Part shown: positions 25,606 to 37,512 of the stretch, one piece after another
Layout: each line of letters opens with the position of its first letter
Position numbering within the stretch: position 1 is the stretch's first letter
Assembly: GCA_032209605.1 (NCBI GenBank)
Contig: JASFXZ010000009.1
Location: forward strand, 13,689,553 to 13,753,552
Direction: 5' to 3'
Source of the DNA: Mactromeris polynyma
Taxonomy: Eukaryota; Mollusca; Bivalvia; Venerida; Mactridae
DNA: 64,000 bases
Made by a program: the position numbers and the translations under genes
The notes under the pieces: generated by a model
What the model was told of the DNA's origin: nothing
Databases searched by the model: none
What the model saw: the letters and a program-made list of their open reading frames with translations, nothing else

Positions 25606-26465
25606 TCCAACCCAATTAAATAATAACTTTTGGCAAAACGCCCACCGAGCTGATGGAATCATGAACATATTTATAACGATAATTAAATATGTTTCCATAT
25701 GACGTGAGTCACTCATGTTATCGCTATGAGATGATTGATTAAATCATTCTTGATCAAATACATCTGATTCATTATCTGTGCTCATCTAGAGAATTAAACT
25801 TCCAGTGTACATTGCACAACTCATGTTCTTAACACTGTTGTCATGTTTGACACTAGGCGCCCAACTTCTCATTTCACACAATCTGGTAATGTTGGTAAAA
25901 TATACCTCCTGTCGTATGTCGCATGAAGCACATTATCTAATTACAAATGAGAGCAATCATACTGATAGTAATTAAGAATGTGCTCACAGTGTGGTTAAAT
26001 CACTTAAGGCTCGGGAGTGATGTACTTTACTTGCCATATGGCGTCACACGGGTTATAGGCCGGGAGAAGTATACGCTTAAACGCGCCGTCTGTCACCCAA
26101 CATGTTATGTTGTTATGCATAAATAATGAATAATTCAGTACCATTCTCCCGTTAGAATCCTTGCATTACTTGTATTAATGTCCCATACACCATATTTGTC
26201 TATGTCAACCTATCTATTGAAGCCAGGGAGCAAAGCACATAGGACACTATACTCCTCTCCACATTAACCTGATACATAATGTATTGTTACACAGACATTA
26301 AATTCTGGCCTCAACTTGATCACTTCTTCATTCCTCAGTCTACCAGAAGCGGGTGAATCGTTATTTGCCTAGTAATATCTAAATAATCGAATAAGACATG
26401 TATCAATGAGAGGATCAGAAATTGCATATTTAAGGTTAATAAGATACAACATACGTTACATGTGT
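25606..26465. other. no gene recognised
   Basis: AT-rich spacer. Confidence 0.55.
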
Positions 26466-26580
26466 AGTCGGCCGTACGTAACCAGTATGTTACGGCATAC
26501 GACATCAGCATGTTACCGCATACGACAGCAGCATTGTGCGGCATACGACATCAGCATGATACGACAGACGGTATCAGCAC
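26466..26580. repeat. 23-bp tandem repeat, about five units
   Basis: GCATACGAC recurs at 26495, 26518 and 26541 (23-bp step), with degenerate units on each side (GCCGTACG..., GACAGACGG...). A diverged small minisatellite. Confidence 0.85.
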
Positions 26581-27069
26581 TGTATAAAGAATGCATAAGT
26601 ATGAAGCTATGATGGCTTATAATTGTTTAGTCGGGTATGCCGTTTAACATTTCAGACGAAGTATGAGTGTATTGGGGACTATTCAAATCCCATTCTTGCA
26701 ATGGAATAATCTATATGTTCAAAATGTATGTACATCTGTACCTTTTTAATCATTTCAGGAAAAAGGTGTCCACCCGAGCCATTGTATCATCATCAGTTGT
26801 AAGTATAATGTATTATATTGTAATTTGCTGTATAATTATTTATAATTAGATTGTACATGAACAATTGTTTTACGATAATATATCATGATAATTATTGTTT
26901 TTAATTTGACCTTCAAACCTTACGTTACGTAACCAAACAATCTATATTAAGTACAAATGGTGTTCATGTTGTGTGCCAGGTCTTGGTCCGCAAACGGAGG
27001 ACGTAGTATGTTCGAACATTGGAAGAGGCATGTGTTCTTCGGGACACTCTGACTGAAAAAGACGCATTC

Positions 27070-27335
27070 AAAGTCATTGTCCTCCTTCGGTAAAGCTGCT
27101 GATCTAGAGGTCGTGGGTTCGGAACTCGGAGAAGGCGTATTTTCTGTGACAATATAACTGAATGTCATGTGTCCTCCACCTCTGAACACTGATATATGTT
27201 GAGAAGTTGCATATGGAGGAGCATGTTAGTACTGGTTGGTAATCCAGGAGCACTGGTTAGGCCAACTGCTCGCCGTATATAAATGAAATACTGTTGAGAA
27301 AAGGAGTAAAACCCAAACAAAACGAAGTGAACTCC
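27070..27335 (+). mobile_element. tRNA-derived SINE with bivalve-type tail
   Basis: A tRNA-like head with an intact box B (GGTCGTGGGTTCGGAACTC, 27110-27128) is followed by an unrelated body and a tail: ACTGGTTGGTAATCCAGGAG, TTAGGCCAACTGC, CGCCGTATATAAATGAAATA, CTGTTGAGAA, ending in AAAACCCAAAC. I recall this tail as typical of bivalve SINEs. The ORFs at 26947-27189 are artefacts of it. Confidence 0.8.
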
Positions 27336-29174
27336 TACTCTAATGCATGCAGGGAAGTTGTCTGTTACTTACATAAGTATGCATTAGGTAGGTCAACCAA
27401 GATGGTAAACTTGTACTTCTAGTTCAAACAGTTGGAATGTCAATGACTCTGTAAGGACCTTGACATTAGAAAGTACCTGTCAGAGCATTACACCCAAACA
27501 CGTGTACGATAGAAAGAGTCACTAAATATTGGAAAGAAAAAATCCAAACATCCACGAAAAATCAAAGACTCACTGTTGTTATTATTCACTCTGAATGTTA
27601 ATGATCGTAACTGAATCAATGTTCTGGAGAAGAACGTCTTGTATGGCGTATCAATGTCTAAATTGTTGTAGATCTCAGATCAGTTAAGTTCTAACCGCAC
27701 AACATCGGGGGATTATTTTCGAGCTTTGGGAAGATGTCTACTGCATATCATTAAATTAACATCAAATGGGAAATGGAACTGAATCATAATAATCGATGAC
27801 CTAGAATACCATGGATTACGTACGCGTGTAATCCATATTGTGTCACCCGGGCTTCACTTGGATACGAAGTTGTTACAACAGTCCTGATGCACTCTTTCAA
27901 CTATCCATGTAACAGGGGCTCATGGTTAATTAGTTTTCCACCCACGTACGTTTGCTCATTTATTATGGAACACAAAAGTGGACATTACCAATCAGTGTAA
28001 TATTACTATGAATAGGATGTCTTACATAAACGTTCATTACAATTAACGAAATATCTATAAAACAAATGCCTTTTCATTAAATATTAATCATAACACATTG
28101 GCCTAAGTGCTCGTTAGGTTACCGTGATAAGCTGTTGTTGTATATTTGCTTTCAAATTTATGCTACACTGCGTTTTCTTTGTTTCCTTAATGGTGAAAAA
28201 GATATGATTCTCTAGCACATGAGTTTCAGTAAAGGATTATTTTAGCATGTGTTCTCAGTAATTAGAGCTCATGTTTGAGAAGTTTTAGAAAAAAACTTAT
28301 CGAAAGAATTCAGTTATAAGCTAAAGTCAAATGAGGAATAGGTTTGAAACAAGCAATTACCCCAAACATTAGTAGCATGATATATGTGTTGCAATAGGGT
28401 TAATAACTTCGTAAACAGGGTCGCAACAAAAATGACTGAACTGCGATTTTCCATCCGTTTGACAATATAGATCTCATATAAGGATATTCGTGTATTGCTT
28501 AAATCCATTTACACTGGGCCGTCGAACGTTTTGTTTTGTCCATTGTGTCCCTTCAGTAAGCCCCCCCTCCCACTCCCCTTCATTTTCATGAAATTAATTC
28601 CAGATATACAGTGACCTTGATATTTACATCGTAAGCTTCAAAAGAAATAAAAACGTTAAAACCTTGAACAAACTTATCTTTATTCTGTCCCGTGTCATCA
28701 TTTTCGATGGGTTAATGTTCTATTCTGTTCCGATGCATTATCACATTACATGCAAAGGAAATAAGTAGACAAATAAACATATCCATGTTTCTAGCATATC
28801 AATATGTTTTCCCGTTCAATTACCATGTACTACAATACTGCGTTAAGCGAATTGGTTCTTCCGCAATGTTTCCTTGTCTTTATCGTTTCTGACATTCGAG
28901 GGTCGGTGCAAATGTATCGGCGATTTATCTCGGTACTACAAGACGATATTTGGAATGTTAAGCCAAACGGGGTATTTCAGCTTTAATTGAGTCGTACTTG
29001 TTGATGTGATATTGTTCATGTCATACGGAAGTGGTACATCCATGTTTCAGAAGCTGCTTCTGTTCAATAGTTCTGTACTGTAAAATGAAGATTTTATTTC
29101 CAATAGAACCACCCCAGTGTAAATGCTCAGTCATTTTGACCTTATTTCAAAGCGCATTTCCTTCCACATTCTTA
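27336..29174. other. no gene recognised
   Basis: AT-rich. One C-rich patch (CCCCCCCTCCCACTCCCC) is at about 28561. Confidence 0.55.
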
Positions 29175-29270
29175 TATTTTAATCCTAAGCATTAGGCATG
29201 TTTGCAAACGGTAACCATTATTTAGCTAGCTTTTGACACCCCAACAGTCCAACTTTCGACCTCCCGCTCT
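29175..29270. repeat. left copy of the long duplication flanking the LINE
   Basis: Shares about 75 nearly identical bases with 30713-30788, then ...CGACCTCCCGCTCT. It lacks about 8 bases relative to the right copy within the tRNA-like part. Confidence 0.85.
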
Positions 29271-30712
29271 GTTTTTCTAAACTTTATTCACAATAGGCAA
29301 TATAAATTCAAACATACAGTAATGGTAAAACATACAATTTGTGTTAACATGCTCAAAGATGGATTGAGTATACTTGTTATGTCCAAAATAGTTACTATAA
29401 TACAGTTATTAAACGGTTCTAATTAATTAAACAAGTATAAGGTTTTCAAATGAATAACAAATATTTCGATGGTGTGGGATCGAAATCACATTATGGCGGG
29501 AATATTTTTAAATTAAAATATAAATATGCAAAAATACAGGAATAATTATTAAATCTATGTTCATGGTATAAATGCAAATGTATACATGCAACTGTAATCT
29601 CGTAGTTATACGTTTCCGAAATAATAAAGTATTGATCATTAATGAGATATAGAGATGTTCAGTGCTTGACAAAATTTCTTTAGGAAATCAATATTTTGTT
29701 TTTTGTTTTTATAGTATTGAGTTAAAATGTCTAAATCAAAATATAACATTTGTTGTAATGTTTAAGCCGTTTTCTGAAAATATTTTTATTATCGTTTCCC
29801 AGAATGATTCCATATAAGACATGTCATAAAACGGTGGTTTAAGTTTTCTAAAGCTCCACAGTGTATGCAGTTTGGGGAAGTGAATATTTTCCATTTGTAA
29901 AGGTTTTCATTTGTGGCAATTATGTTATGTATCATTTTATATTTAAATTGTTTGAAGCGATTGTCAACAAGTGCTTTGTTTATGAAATAGTAGTAGCTGT
30001 GTCAATTGATCTTTTTATTAAAGCTTGATTCCCAATATTGTTGTAGATAGGGAGTTTAAAACTTTCTTTTTATAAATTCTTGATAGTATTCTTTACTTTT
30101 TATTAATTTTGGGTTAGTTTTGTCACTTGAGTTTAATTTAGTTTTAGTGAAAGTTTGTAATGATTGTGCTGTTTTGATTTCGGTTTTCCATTCGGAGGGT
30201 ATTGCTTTTTTAATAGTTTCACTTTCAGAGATCCAGTTAGTTTTATTTTTAAGCTTTTCATAGATTATGCGTTCGCTTATTTTGCCGTTGATATCAATTA
30301 AGACGTTAACAAATATCGGAATGTATCCAAGAGTTAAATATGAGACATTTTCCTTTAAATTTGATATACTTATTACCCCATATAACTTCGTTTCTTATGG
30401 CATAGAAAGATGTTGGTTCCGGTTTAGGTGAAAGGTTGTTGTATTCCATCCATGTATTTATAATAGTTAAATAAAAGAGAGGCATTGGTATTTTTACGTT
30501 TCGGATCGATTTTAAGTTAGTCACGTTCATGTCAAATATTAATAAGTTTTTACCAAATTGGTTCAATAATAAACATGGAATGATCTTCCAGTTTGCATTA
30601 TCAGGTGATCTCAAGTTTTGGATCCATTTTAGTTTAAGGACTTTGAATAACTGTCTATATAAACCATATTTAAACCTCCATCAAATTTATTTCCTTTTAG
30701 TGTCGTTCTTTT
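29271..30712 (-). mobile_element. 5'-truncated non-LTR retrotransposon (L1/Tx1-like) insertion
   Basis: A 1.44-kb insert on the minus strand. From its 5' end it reads straight into LINE ORF2 C-terminal sequence (FDGGLNMVYIDSYSKSLKLKWIQ...), so the element was truncated inside ORF2. It ends with a 3' UTR whose AATAAA (minus strand, 29283-29288) lies about 12 bases before the junction. The insert is flanked by copies of the same target segment (29175-29270 and 30713-30816), which defines its borders. Confidence 0.85.
29638..30712 (-). pseudogene. remnant of LINE ORF2 C-terminal region, frameshifted
   Basis: In the intact family this region follows the reverse transcriptase catalytic core and ends in a Cys/His zinc-knuckle-like domain. 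Here the frame reads ...MPLFYLTIINTWMEYN... between 30614 and 30306, then shifts to continue ...VLIDINGKISERIIYEKL..., hits a stop after about 75 further codons, resumes as ...NRFKQFKYKMIHNIIATNEN..., then CIHCGALENLNHRFMTC (a C-x2-C-x8-H-x4-C pattern near 29810-29870), shifts once more into SFWETIIKIFSENGLNI... and ends near 29638. At least two frameshifts and two internal stops make it non-functional. The clade call (L1/Tx1-like) is by resemblance to such C-termini; other LINE clades are possible. Confidence 0.75.
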
Positions 30713-30816
30713 TATTTTAATCCTAAGCATTAGGCATGTATGCAAACGGTAACCATTATTTAGCTAGCTTTTGACACCCCAACAGGTCGGATTTCGAACG
30801 TTCGACCTCCCGCTCT
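30713..30816. repeat. right copy of the long duplication flanking the LINE
   Basis: Matches 29175-29270 apart from one substitution in the first 75 bases and an indel later. Its right part is the tRNA-like head of a SINE that continues to about 30860, so this copy joins the undisturbed flank. Confidence 0.85.
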
Positions 30817-30860
30817 TAAGGAGGATGCGATAGCCACTCCGGCTGGGCGACAGTTTAACA
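30780..30860 (-). mobile_element. tRNA-like SINE head (minus)
   Basis: The minus strand reads CAGCCGGAGTGGCTATCGCA (box A-like), CTTAAGAGCGGGAGG and a box B-like GTTCGAAATCC. Its left part was duplicated by the LINE insertion. Confidence 0.65.
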
Positions 30861-32303
30861 TTTCAACAGGACATTCGTGTTTATAGAAACGGTATTATTA
30901 AAATCAGTTTGAAGAAACAAAATACCCTGCTTGTATATGAAACTCAACTAAGACAATATTTACAGCTTTCAATATATTATCAGCACATTTAGGTAAATAA
31001 ACCGCCTTCAACAAATCCAGTCTTGGACGAAATTACTGACCACAAAACGTCTAACAGGCGCTAGAATAATATGTATTTTAAGTTTGATTAATGTGTTGCT
31101 ATGGTGATGATCAATTTGACTGTTTAATAATAGATAGAGAATGTTTCTATCTATAAGATATAAAGTGAGCCTTACTTGTATTTGTAATTTCATATTGTTC
31201 GAGACCCGCCGAGCGAAAGACTCAAAATGACGTATTTTATCGCAACATCCCGCCATCTTCCGTCGAAAACTCACACGTTTGAACGTCGTATAACATATAA
31301 TGTTCATTTATAAGAGATCTCAGAAGAGCGGTTTAATACTGTATGTGCAGATTGTACCAATAAACGTATAGTATAGTAATAAAATAGTTGCCCTCTTGTT
31401 TTATTTCGGAACATTTTGACCGACCCTCATCCAATTATTTGAATTATGGGCTAAACGCGAATCATCTTTGTGTTCGTACAATCAAGAAATTGCGAGAAAA
31501 CCGCTTTGAATGTTACTGATCTTAATAGCTTTTGTATGATTCACATCTTCCATAGCGTGAAAGGAGACGTTTATATTCATACATAATATCTTCAATGACT
31601 GCAATTTATCTGTAAATATCTTAGGATGATGAATTACATATCATACTAGATGTGCTGACAGTGTAGACGAGTTTTCTCCAATACGTAATGATAAAAGCCT
31701 GAGAAATATGTTCGTAAGTTAGCTGTATATAATTTTGATTAATTTTGCGGTTCAACCTTCGCGCATATTTTACCATTTAGTCAAAAATGGAATACGTTCT
31801 CTCCGTAATAATACAATTTCGTGAGTTTCAAGAATACTGTATGGTGTAATTGGTATATGTGCAAATTGAAAATTGAATGTTTCTTCTCAAATAACACAAT
31901 ACTAGCAAACTTGTCGTCCATTTTACAATAACAATTTCGTGTGATATATTTCCAATTCATCATATACGAGTATGCACGTATAAACGCTATACAATGTATA
32001 TAACTAAATGTTATGTAAAATGAATTAAATTATTTCCCTCGCTGACTAATTATGAATAAATTAATTACCATCGTGATAATTAGATGTCAAAATACTGTTA
32101 CTTATTTAGTTACAGTTTTCAGATATATGTCAAGATAAAGTACACGTCAAGTACGTACACTGAGTTATACACATACTGAAGATAAATGTATTTCTACGAA
32201 CGTCATGCTATCGTAGTTGGTATGTGTTCGTTAACTGTATTTAATTGAAAAAGACTAGAATTTAAATACCACTCTATGTAAAACTGGTAATCGACGTTGG
32301 AGT
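30861..32303. other. no gene recognised
   Basis: AT-rich spacer with no repeat shared within the window. Confidence 0.55.
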
Positions 32304-32510
32304 TCTCATTCAGTCGGTAAAACACTCGACTGCCTTACTATAGGTCGTTGTTTCGAATCCTGCTTTGCGTTTAGTTACGGCGAACGGAAGCCGCTCCCTG
32401 CCTCAAAGATGGTTAAGGCAAGGGAAACCAGCCCTGCATTCATTTTGCAATTTGGTTCCTCGTGTGCAGTCAATGTGATACGCTGGGCTTGGGATACAAA
32501 ACAAAACGTG
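32304..32510 (+). mobile_element. tRNA-derived SINE
   Basis: The head CTCATTCAGTCGGTAAAACAC...GTTGTTTCGAATCCTG resembles a tRNA with degenerate box A and good box B. It is followed by a GC-richer body (AAGGCAAGGGAAACCAGCCC) unlike the flanks. Confidence 0.7.
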
Positions 32511-33083
32511 AACGAAACATAAATGTGATTGCTACCTCCGGGATGCATAAGCGAACGGTCGAAAACGTTTTTCGCTTACACACCGGTCAATAGCAAAACT
32601 TGCGCGCTGTTTCGTAACGTTTGCGACTGTTCGCCTTTAGTGAACACAAGGCTGGTCGACGCGTATGTTCTCTGTGACCAAACGACATAAGATTATACAT
32701 TCACTCATTCGTTCTCCACATCTGATTTACGTTGATTCATTTATGGGAATTGTCAGTTGCTAACAGAATCAAAGCGCGGAAAGCACTGAAGTTGTTCGGT
32801 ATTGAACACAGGTTTTGTATTCAACACTTCCAGATTCACAGAAAGTACGAATCATTATTGTCCATTGTTGAACCATTAAATAAATTTAATTGCGCAGTAA
32901 ATAGTTCTACCAGTATTGAGTATGTTATGCAGGTTACGCTCAGATGATGACCTATTTTTAACCGAATCATTCACATTTTATTATTGCGCCGCTTCCGGAA
33001 AAAGTAGTGTTCGTAGTTAAGCGATGCGGCTGTCGAAAATTGCCATAGAACTAGTTGTTCAACCTAACAACTAAAAACAGATT

Positions 33084-33175
33084 AATACTGGTCGGTAACC
33101 CACGAACACGTGTTAGGTCAACTTACCACCGTATATAACTGTTATACTGTTGAAACCCGGCGTACAACTTCAACA
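33084..33175 (+). mobile_element. SINE tail fragment
   Basis: ACTGGTCGGTAACCCACGAA, GTTAGGTCAACTTACCACC, GTATATAACTGTTATACTGTTGAAA and GGCGT match the tail of the SINE at 27070-27335. The tRNA-like head is absent. Confidence 0.75.
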
Positions 33176-34315
33176 CAGCATACACGTTTTAAGACATTTT
33201 AGCTAAGTATTAGAATACATATCAGTACTTACATCAAATTAAAGAGATAACCTATCAGTAGAGTAAATTATTACACGTAATTTCGATTAAACACTTAATT
33301 AGTTTAGCCCAATAAATAATGAAGCATTTAAAAGTCTTGTAATTCTGACATTACTTACTGATTGTAAATAACCATAGGATTTAAAAAACATCAGACCCGA
33401 ATGAAATCTGTCAGATTCTTTACGCAAGGAGTCATCAAAGGTTTGACGCATGTCGTCTTAAATTAGTAAACTTGGTTAAACATTTGGACTTAAGTGTATA
33501 AAAAGATGGTCTTGTAACACTGATCGATCGGCGACTTCCTTATTGTTTGCTCGATTTTGTCTCATGAATATTCAAGCATGAATATCTCCATTAATGTCCG
33601 TAAAATGGGCTAACATCATACAAGATGAACGAATTATGGAAAATAACATTTTGAGAATCAGAAAATAATTGTGAAGGCGAAATTCTTGGAAGGTTTCTCA
33701 ATATTGTTGTTTCGTTATTTGCCTAAGAATGTACGTCGAAAACCTACTGTATAAAATCGTATTAGATTCATTCATAGGCAAAAATTGAAAATAAAATAAT
33801 TATAGAGGCCATTTTGCTGTTATTTAAAACGTTGTATAAATATGGCTCACGTGTGTTCTTTACAGTTTTTTTATGAATCATAATACTTTATTTAACCAAT
33901 GTTACTGTTATTATTTAAACACAGTAAACATTTATAAAGCTCAATGACTTAAATAGATGACATTTGACGTGTTATTGTCTGTGTTTTGACTGATGTAAGA
34001 AACCTTAGTATCTACACTTACAACTTTTGTCTCGGAATTTAAATCTAATTTGTGAGCACAGACAGAAATCAGTTAAAACACTTTAAACGAACACAATGTT
34101 CATGAAGATAGACGTGTCTGGCATACTGTAGCCAAGCTCAGCCTTGATTTCCTTCTTTGGCATCGGAAATACAGACAACATCTACACACAAATATAAACG
34201 TTTTTTTCTGTTTGTCGAATTACAACTGTCGAGTTGTTACAGCCTTAAAAGTACATATTTATAAACGCAGATATTATATTGTTAACATGATAACCATTTG
34301 CATAATCATCATATT

Positions 34316-34366
34316 ATATACACCGTTTTTTATATACACTGTTACGTATATACACTGTTATGCATA
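34316..34366. repeat. short AT-rich tandem repeat, about three units
   Basis: TATATACACTGTTA-type units repeated with small differences at roughly 17-bp spacing. Confidence 0.6.
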
Positions 34367-35098
34367 ATCGTGACACTTTGGTCAACACATATGTTTATTT
34401 AATATTATTATTTTCAATTATAACATGTTTATTACATATTTATAAAAGTGCGTCTTCCCCACAACTGCGTATGTTTGAACATTCCTGTACATACTCGTAT
34501 TTGTAACCATGTTGTCCTCATGGGCTGCGAGGCTTATTGGATTTTGTAATAAATAATATAAACTGTCAAAGAAACATAATTGTTCAATTAACTGAAACAT
34601 TAAGCTTCAGAAGATGACGAATGATAATACGATTTATATGTCATACTGCCATAATGTAGTAATGTAATACAGCAACATTCATATCTTCTCGTCTCTGTTA
34701 CGGTCGGCAAACTGTAAGGCCGGTGTCCTGTGATAATAAGGCCTTTTATATGTCATTCTCTGAGATTGTTGACCCGAACGTCATCTCTGTGTGAAATTGA
34801 GTTATTTACAGTTCTGAATTTAGGGATATTTGTAGGTCACTACAAAACAAAACTTATTGCTGAACGACATTTATTTAGGGAATTAAAGCACTTTTAATAT
34901 GGTCATCAAGACTAGATACTCACACATTTAGTACAGCCAATATGTTTTCAGATATGATAATATTTTACAAAGAAATGTATTTTATTCTTTTCTTCAAGAA
35001 AAGGGGTCGTCTCTATGTTTACCGATAATTGATTTGCTTCTGCTCGCCGCTAAATCATAAATAATTTACGGATGTTTTTCAACTAGCTGTTGAAATTA

Positions 35099-35139
35099 AT
35101 GTGAAAACATGACGTTATAATGTGAAAACATGACGTCAT
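35099..35139. repeat. 20-bp direct duplication ending in TGACGTCA
   Basis: AATGTGAAAACATGACGT occurs twice in tandem. The second copy is followed by CA, creating a perfect TGACGTCA palindrome, the CRE-type core. Probably chance. Confidence 0.6.
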
Positions 35140-37237
35140 ATAGCGTTTTTCTCAGAAACGAAGATTGGGTCAGAAATTTCAGAGACTGCGACTTATATTG
35201 AGAGAATTAAGGAATACATTTTTATACAGACTTCAAATTGAGTTCTTTTTCGTTTTTATAATGAACACGCTATGATATAGTATCGCTACCAAGATTTTTG
35301 ACATGTATCAAAATGGACTACTTTTGTCATTTGTATTAAATGTATAATTAATAAATATATATAGAGCGGTAAATATCATCTACATTCTATATAAAACATG
35401 TCTGTTTTATGTTAGCCCATTACAGTAATAACAACATTTGACTGACCACGCGATGTCGGAAATTTATTGAGCATCACTTATTTTTCACAACGAATATTTA
35501 TAAAAAATTCGTACAAAACATTTCTTTATGACTTCGAATCCGATGTGTTTATCACCTCCCCGATGCTTTACAGCCATACTGTGTGATAGACAGACTTCCG
35601 TCCTGACACAACCTATTTCATTTTGTCAGTGTCGGTCCAAATTCATTGCCAGTTCTTGGACAGTTACACCATCAATTAGCGAAGAATTTAATGGATCTAA
35701 TTTCAAGGCACTTCCTGATGAGCTTACCACATACAAACCTAATATATTTTTCAGACTTCTGTTCTTCATTGTCACTTCTTATATATATATTACCCTAGAG
35801 ATGACATGTAGGAATATTTATCATCGCATAAATAACTAAAACACAAGAAGGTTATTTGTTTTAGTGAAAGCATTCCTCTGTATATCAAACAATACGTGAA
35901 AAAACAAAATACGAACAAAAGAACAACATTTGTGTAAGCCATCAACCTAATGATTCATTTGATTTGTCCGATTTGTGAAGGGAATTTGTTTCCCACAATC
36001 AGCTGTTTTGGTCATCAGCTAAGAAATGCGATCTGCTTTTAAAGAAATTGGGAAGCATGAATAAACTGGTTGTTAAGCTACGAACGACAGGAAGGGACGC
36101 CTTGATTCGTTGTTTCAGAGTTCCCTCTGTCCATCTTATCACTACCCAAACCGTGACATTTCAAGATTAAAGCTGTATGTCATATTTTAATATCAAAACG
36201 TGAAATCATCACAATAAAATTATAAAATTGTTGGTAAAAATACTAGAAATTCTCATGAAGTTTTAAGCGGTCGTTATTAGGTGACTTTAATGAAAAATCT
36301 CTGAAATTACTACGGTTGTTCAATATGACATGCAGCATTCATTGACATTCATAAGCGAACTTTGAAGAGTCAGAAAGATGATAATACATGACAATCGCGC
36401 GCGTTGGGACGGATATGACGGGTCAAATTGCACAATTAAACAAAGCCCAGGTATATCTGTGGACAACTCTATCGGATAGTCAACGGAAGGCGGAGATATG
36501 AGCGTTGTTGAGATAATGTGTACAATACACCAACACATAGTCAACCAAATATAACAACGAGTTGAACTCAGCAATATACCAATATACGATATCGTCATCA
36601 TAGCGTGGAGAGACCAACGTAACTATAGTGTCGTCTAGGGAGCACCCGTATACCTGCACCGCTCAAAATGGCTTAGATAATAGGCAACATATTTACAAAT
36701 TCGAGTATGTACAGCAATTTAATGTTGAAACGGGACTACGTTAATTAGTGCGGTGACTTAACAATATTAACTGAACAAAGGATGTTAGCAAGTTCGTGGT
36801 TATTGTTAAAACAAACACTACAATTAGTTTTATTGCTTTTTTCTATTTCAACCGTTTAATGAACTCTCATAAAAATCTGCATGCCACTAATTATCTATTA
36901 ATATTTAATTACTAGGTTAACTTGATTAAAACGATCTAATTAAAGTAAGAGTGATGAGAATATTCAATTAAAATTTCAACATGCTGCAATGATACTTTCA
37001 AACACTAACTAAGACATAGCGAGAAATAACGAGACGTGCCTTGTTATTCGATATTGTTAATAAAATGTTGATGATTTCTGCCAGTGTGCTAATAGTGATA
37101 AAGTGAGTGCTATTTAATTTGAATAGTGTTTTAAATTTTAAAGAAGGTTTTTGATGATTAATGGTATTTCTGTCTAACTTCCGTCCAAAATATGATATTC
37201 CGTTTACAACGATGTTAGGAATTTTATCATACACTAC

Positions 37238-37512
37238 TTTCTCGACGCAGCCGTACTAACAAGGTTTTGTCATCTGCATATCAGTGTTGTGTAAACCAAT
37301 CAAATATTATGTTAACCACCAAGGCAATTTCTCTTCAACCGAACAACGTTCGTAACCATGACGCGGATTGGTTGACCTTTCGATAAAAGGTAGGTTACCT
37401 GTCTGAAATCCACCTTCGATCTGGAGAGAGCAGCAATCCTCACATCTCGGCATTTTGTTATGTTGCACAACAAATCTTAACCTTCAAATTTTTTAAAGAT
37501 AGTTCTTGTTAC
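37238..37512 (-). repeat. dispersed repeat family D, copy 3 (inverted)
   Basis: Reverse-oriented relative of 18377-18692: begins GACGCAGCCGTAC and ends AAGATAGTTCTTGTT. Contains CACCAAGGCAATTTCTCTTC and CAACCGAACAACGTTCG in complement. Confidence 0.85.

Larger units (their letters stand above)
33180..37237. other. no gene recognised
   Basis: AT-rich. Holds only the two short tandem repeats listed at 34316 and 35099. The 103-codon ORF at 35528 is not recognisable. Confidence 0.55.

Noticed and set aside
30306..30614. 102-codon minus ORF as an independent gene
   Set aside because: It is one frame segment of a frameshifted LINE C-terminus.
35134..35141. TGACGTCA as a cAMP-response element
   Set aside because: Single site with no gene nearby; created at the junction of a small tandem duplication.
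35528..35839. 103-codon plus-strand ORF
   Set aside because: Random-looking composition and no splice or domain evidence.
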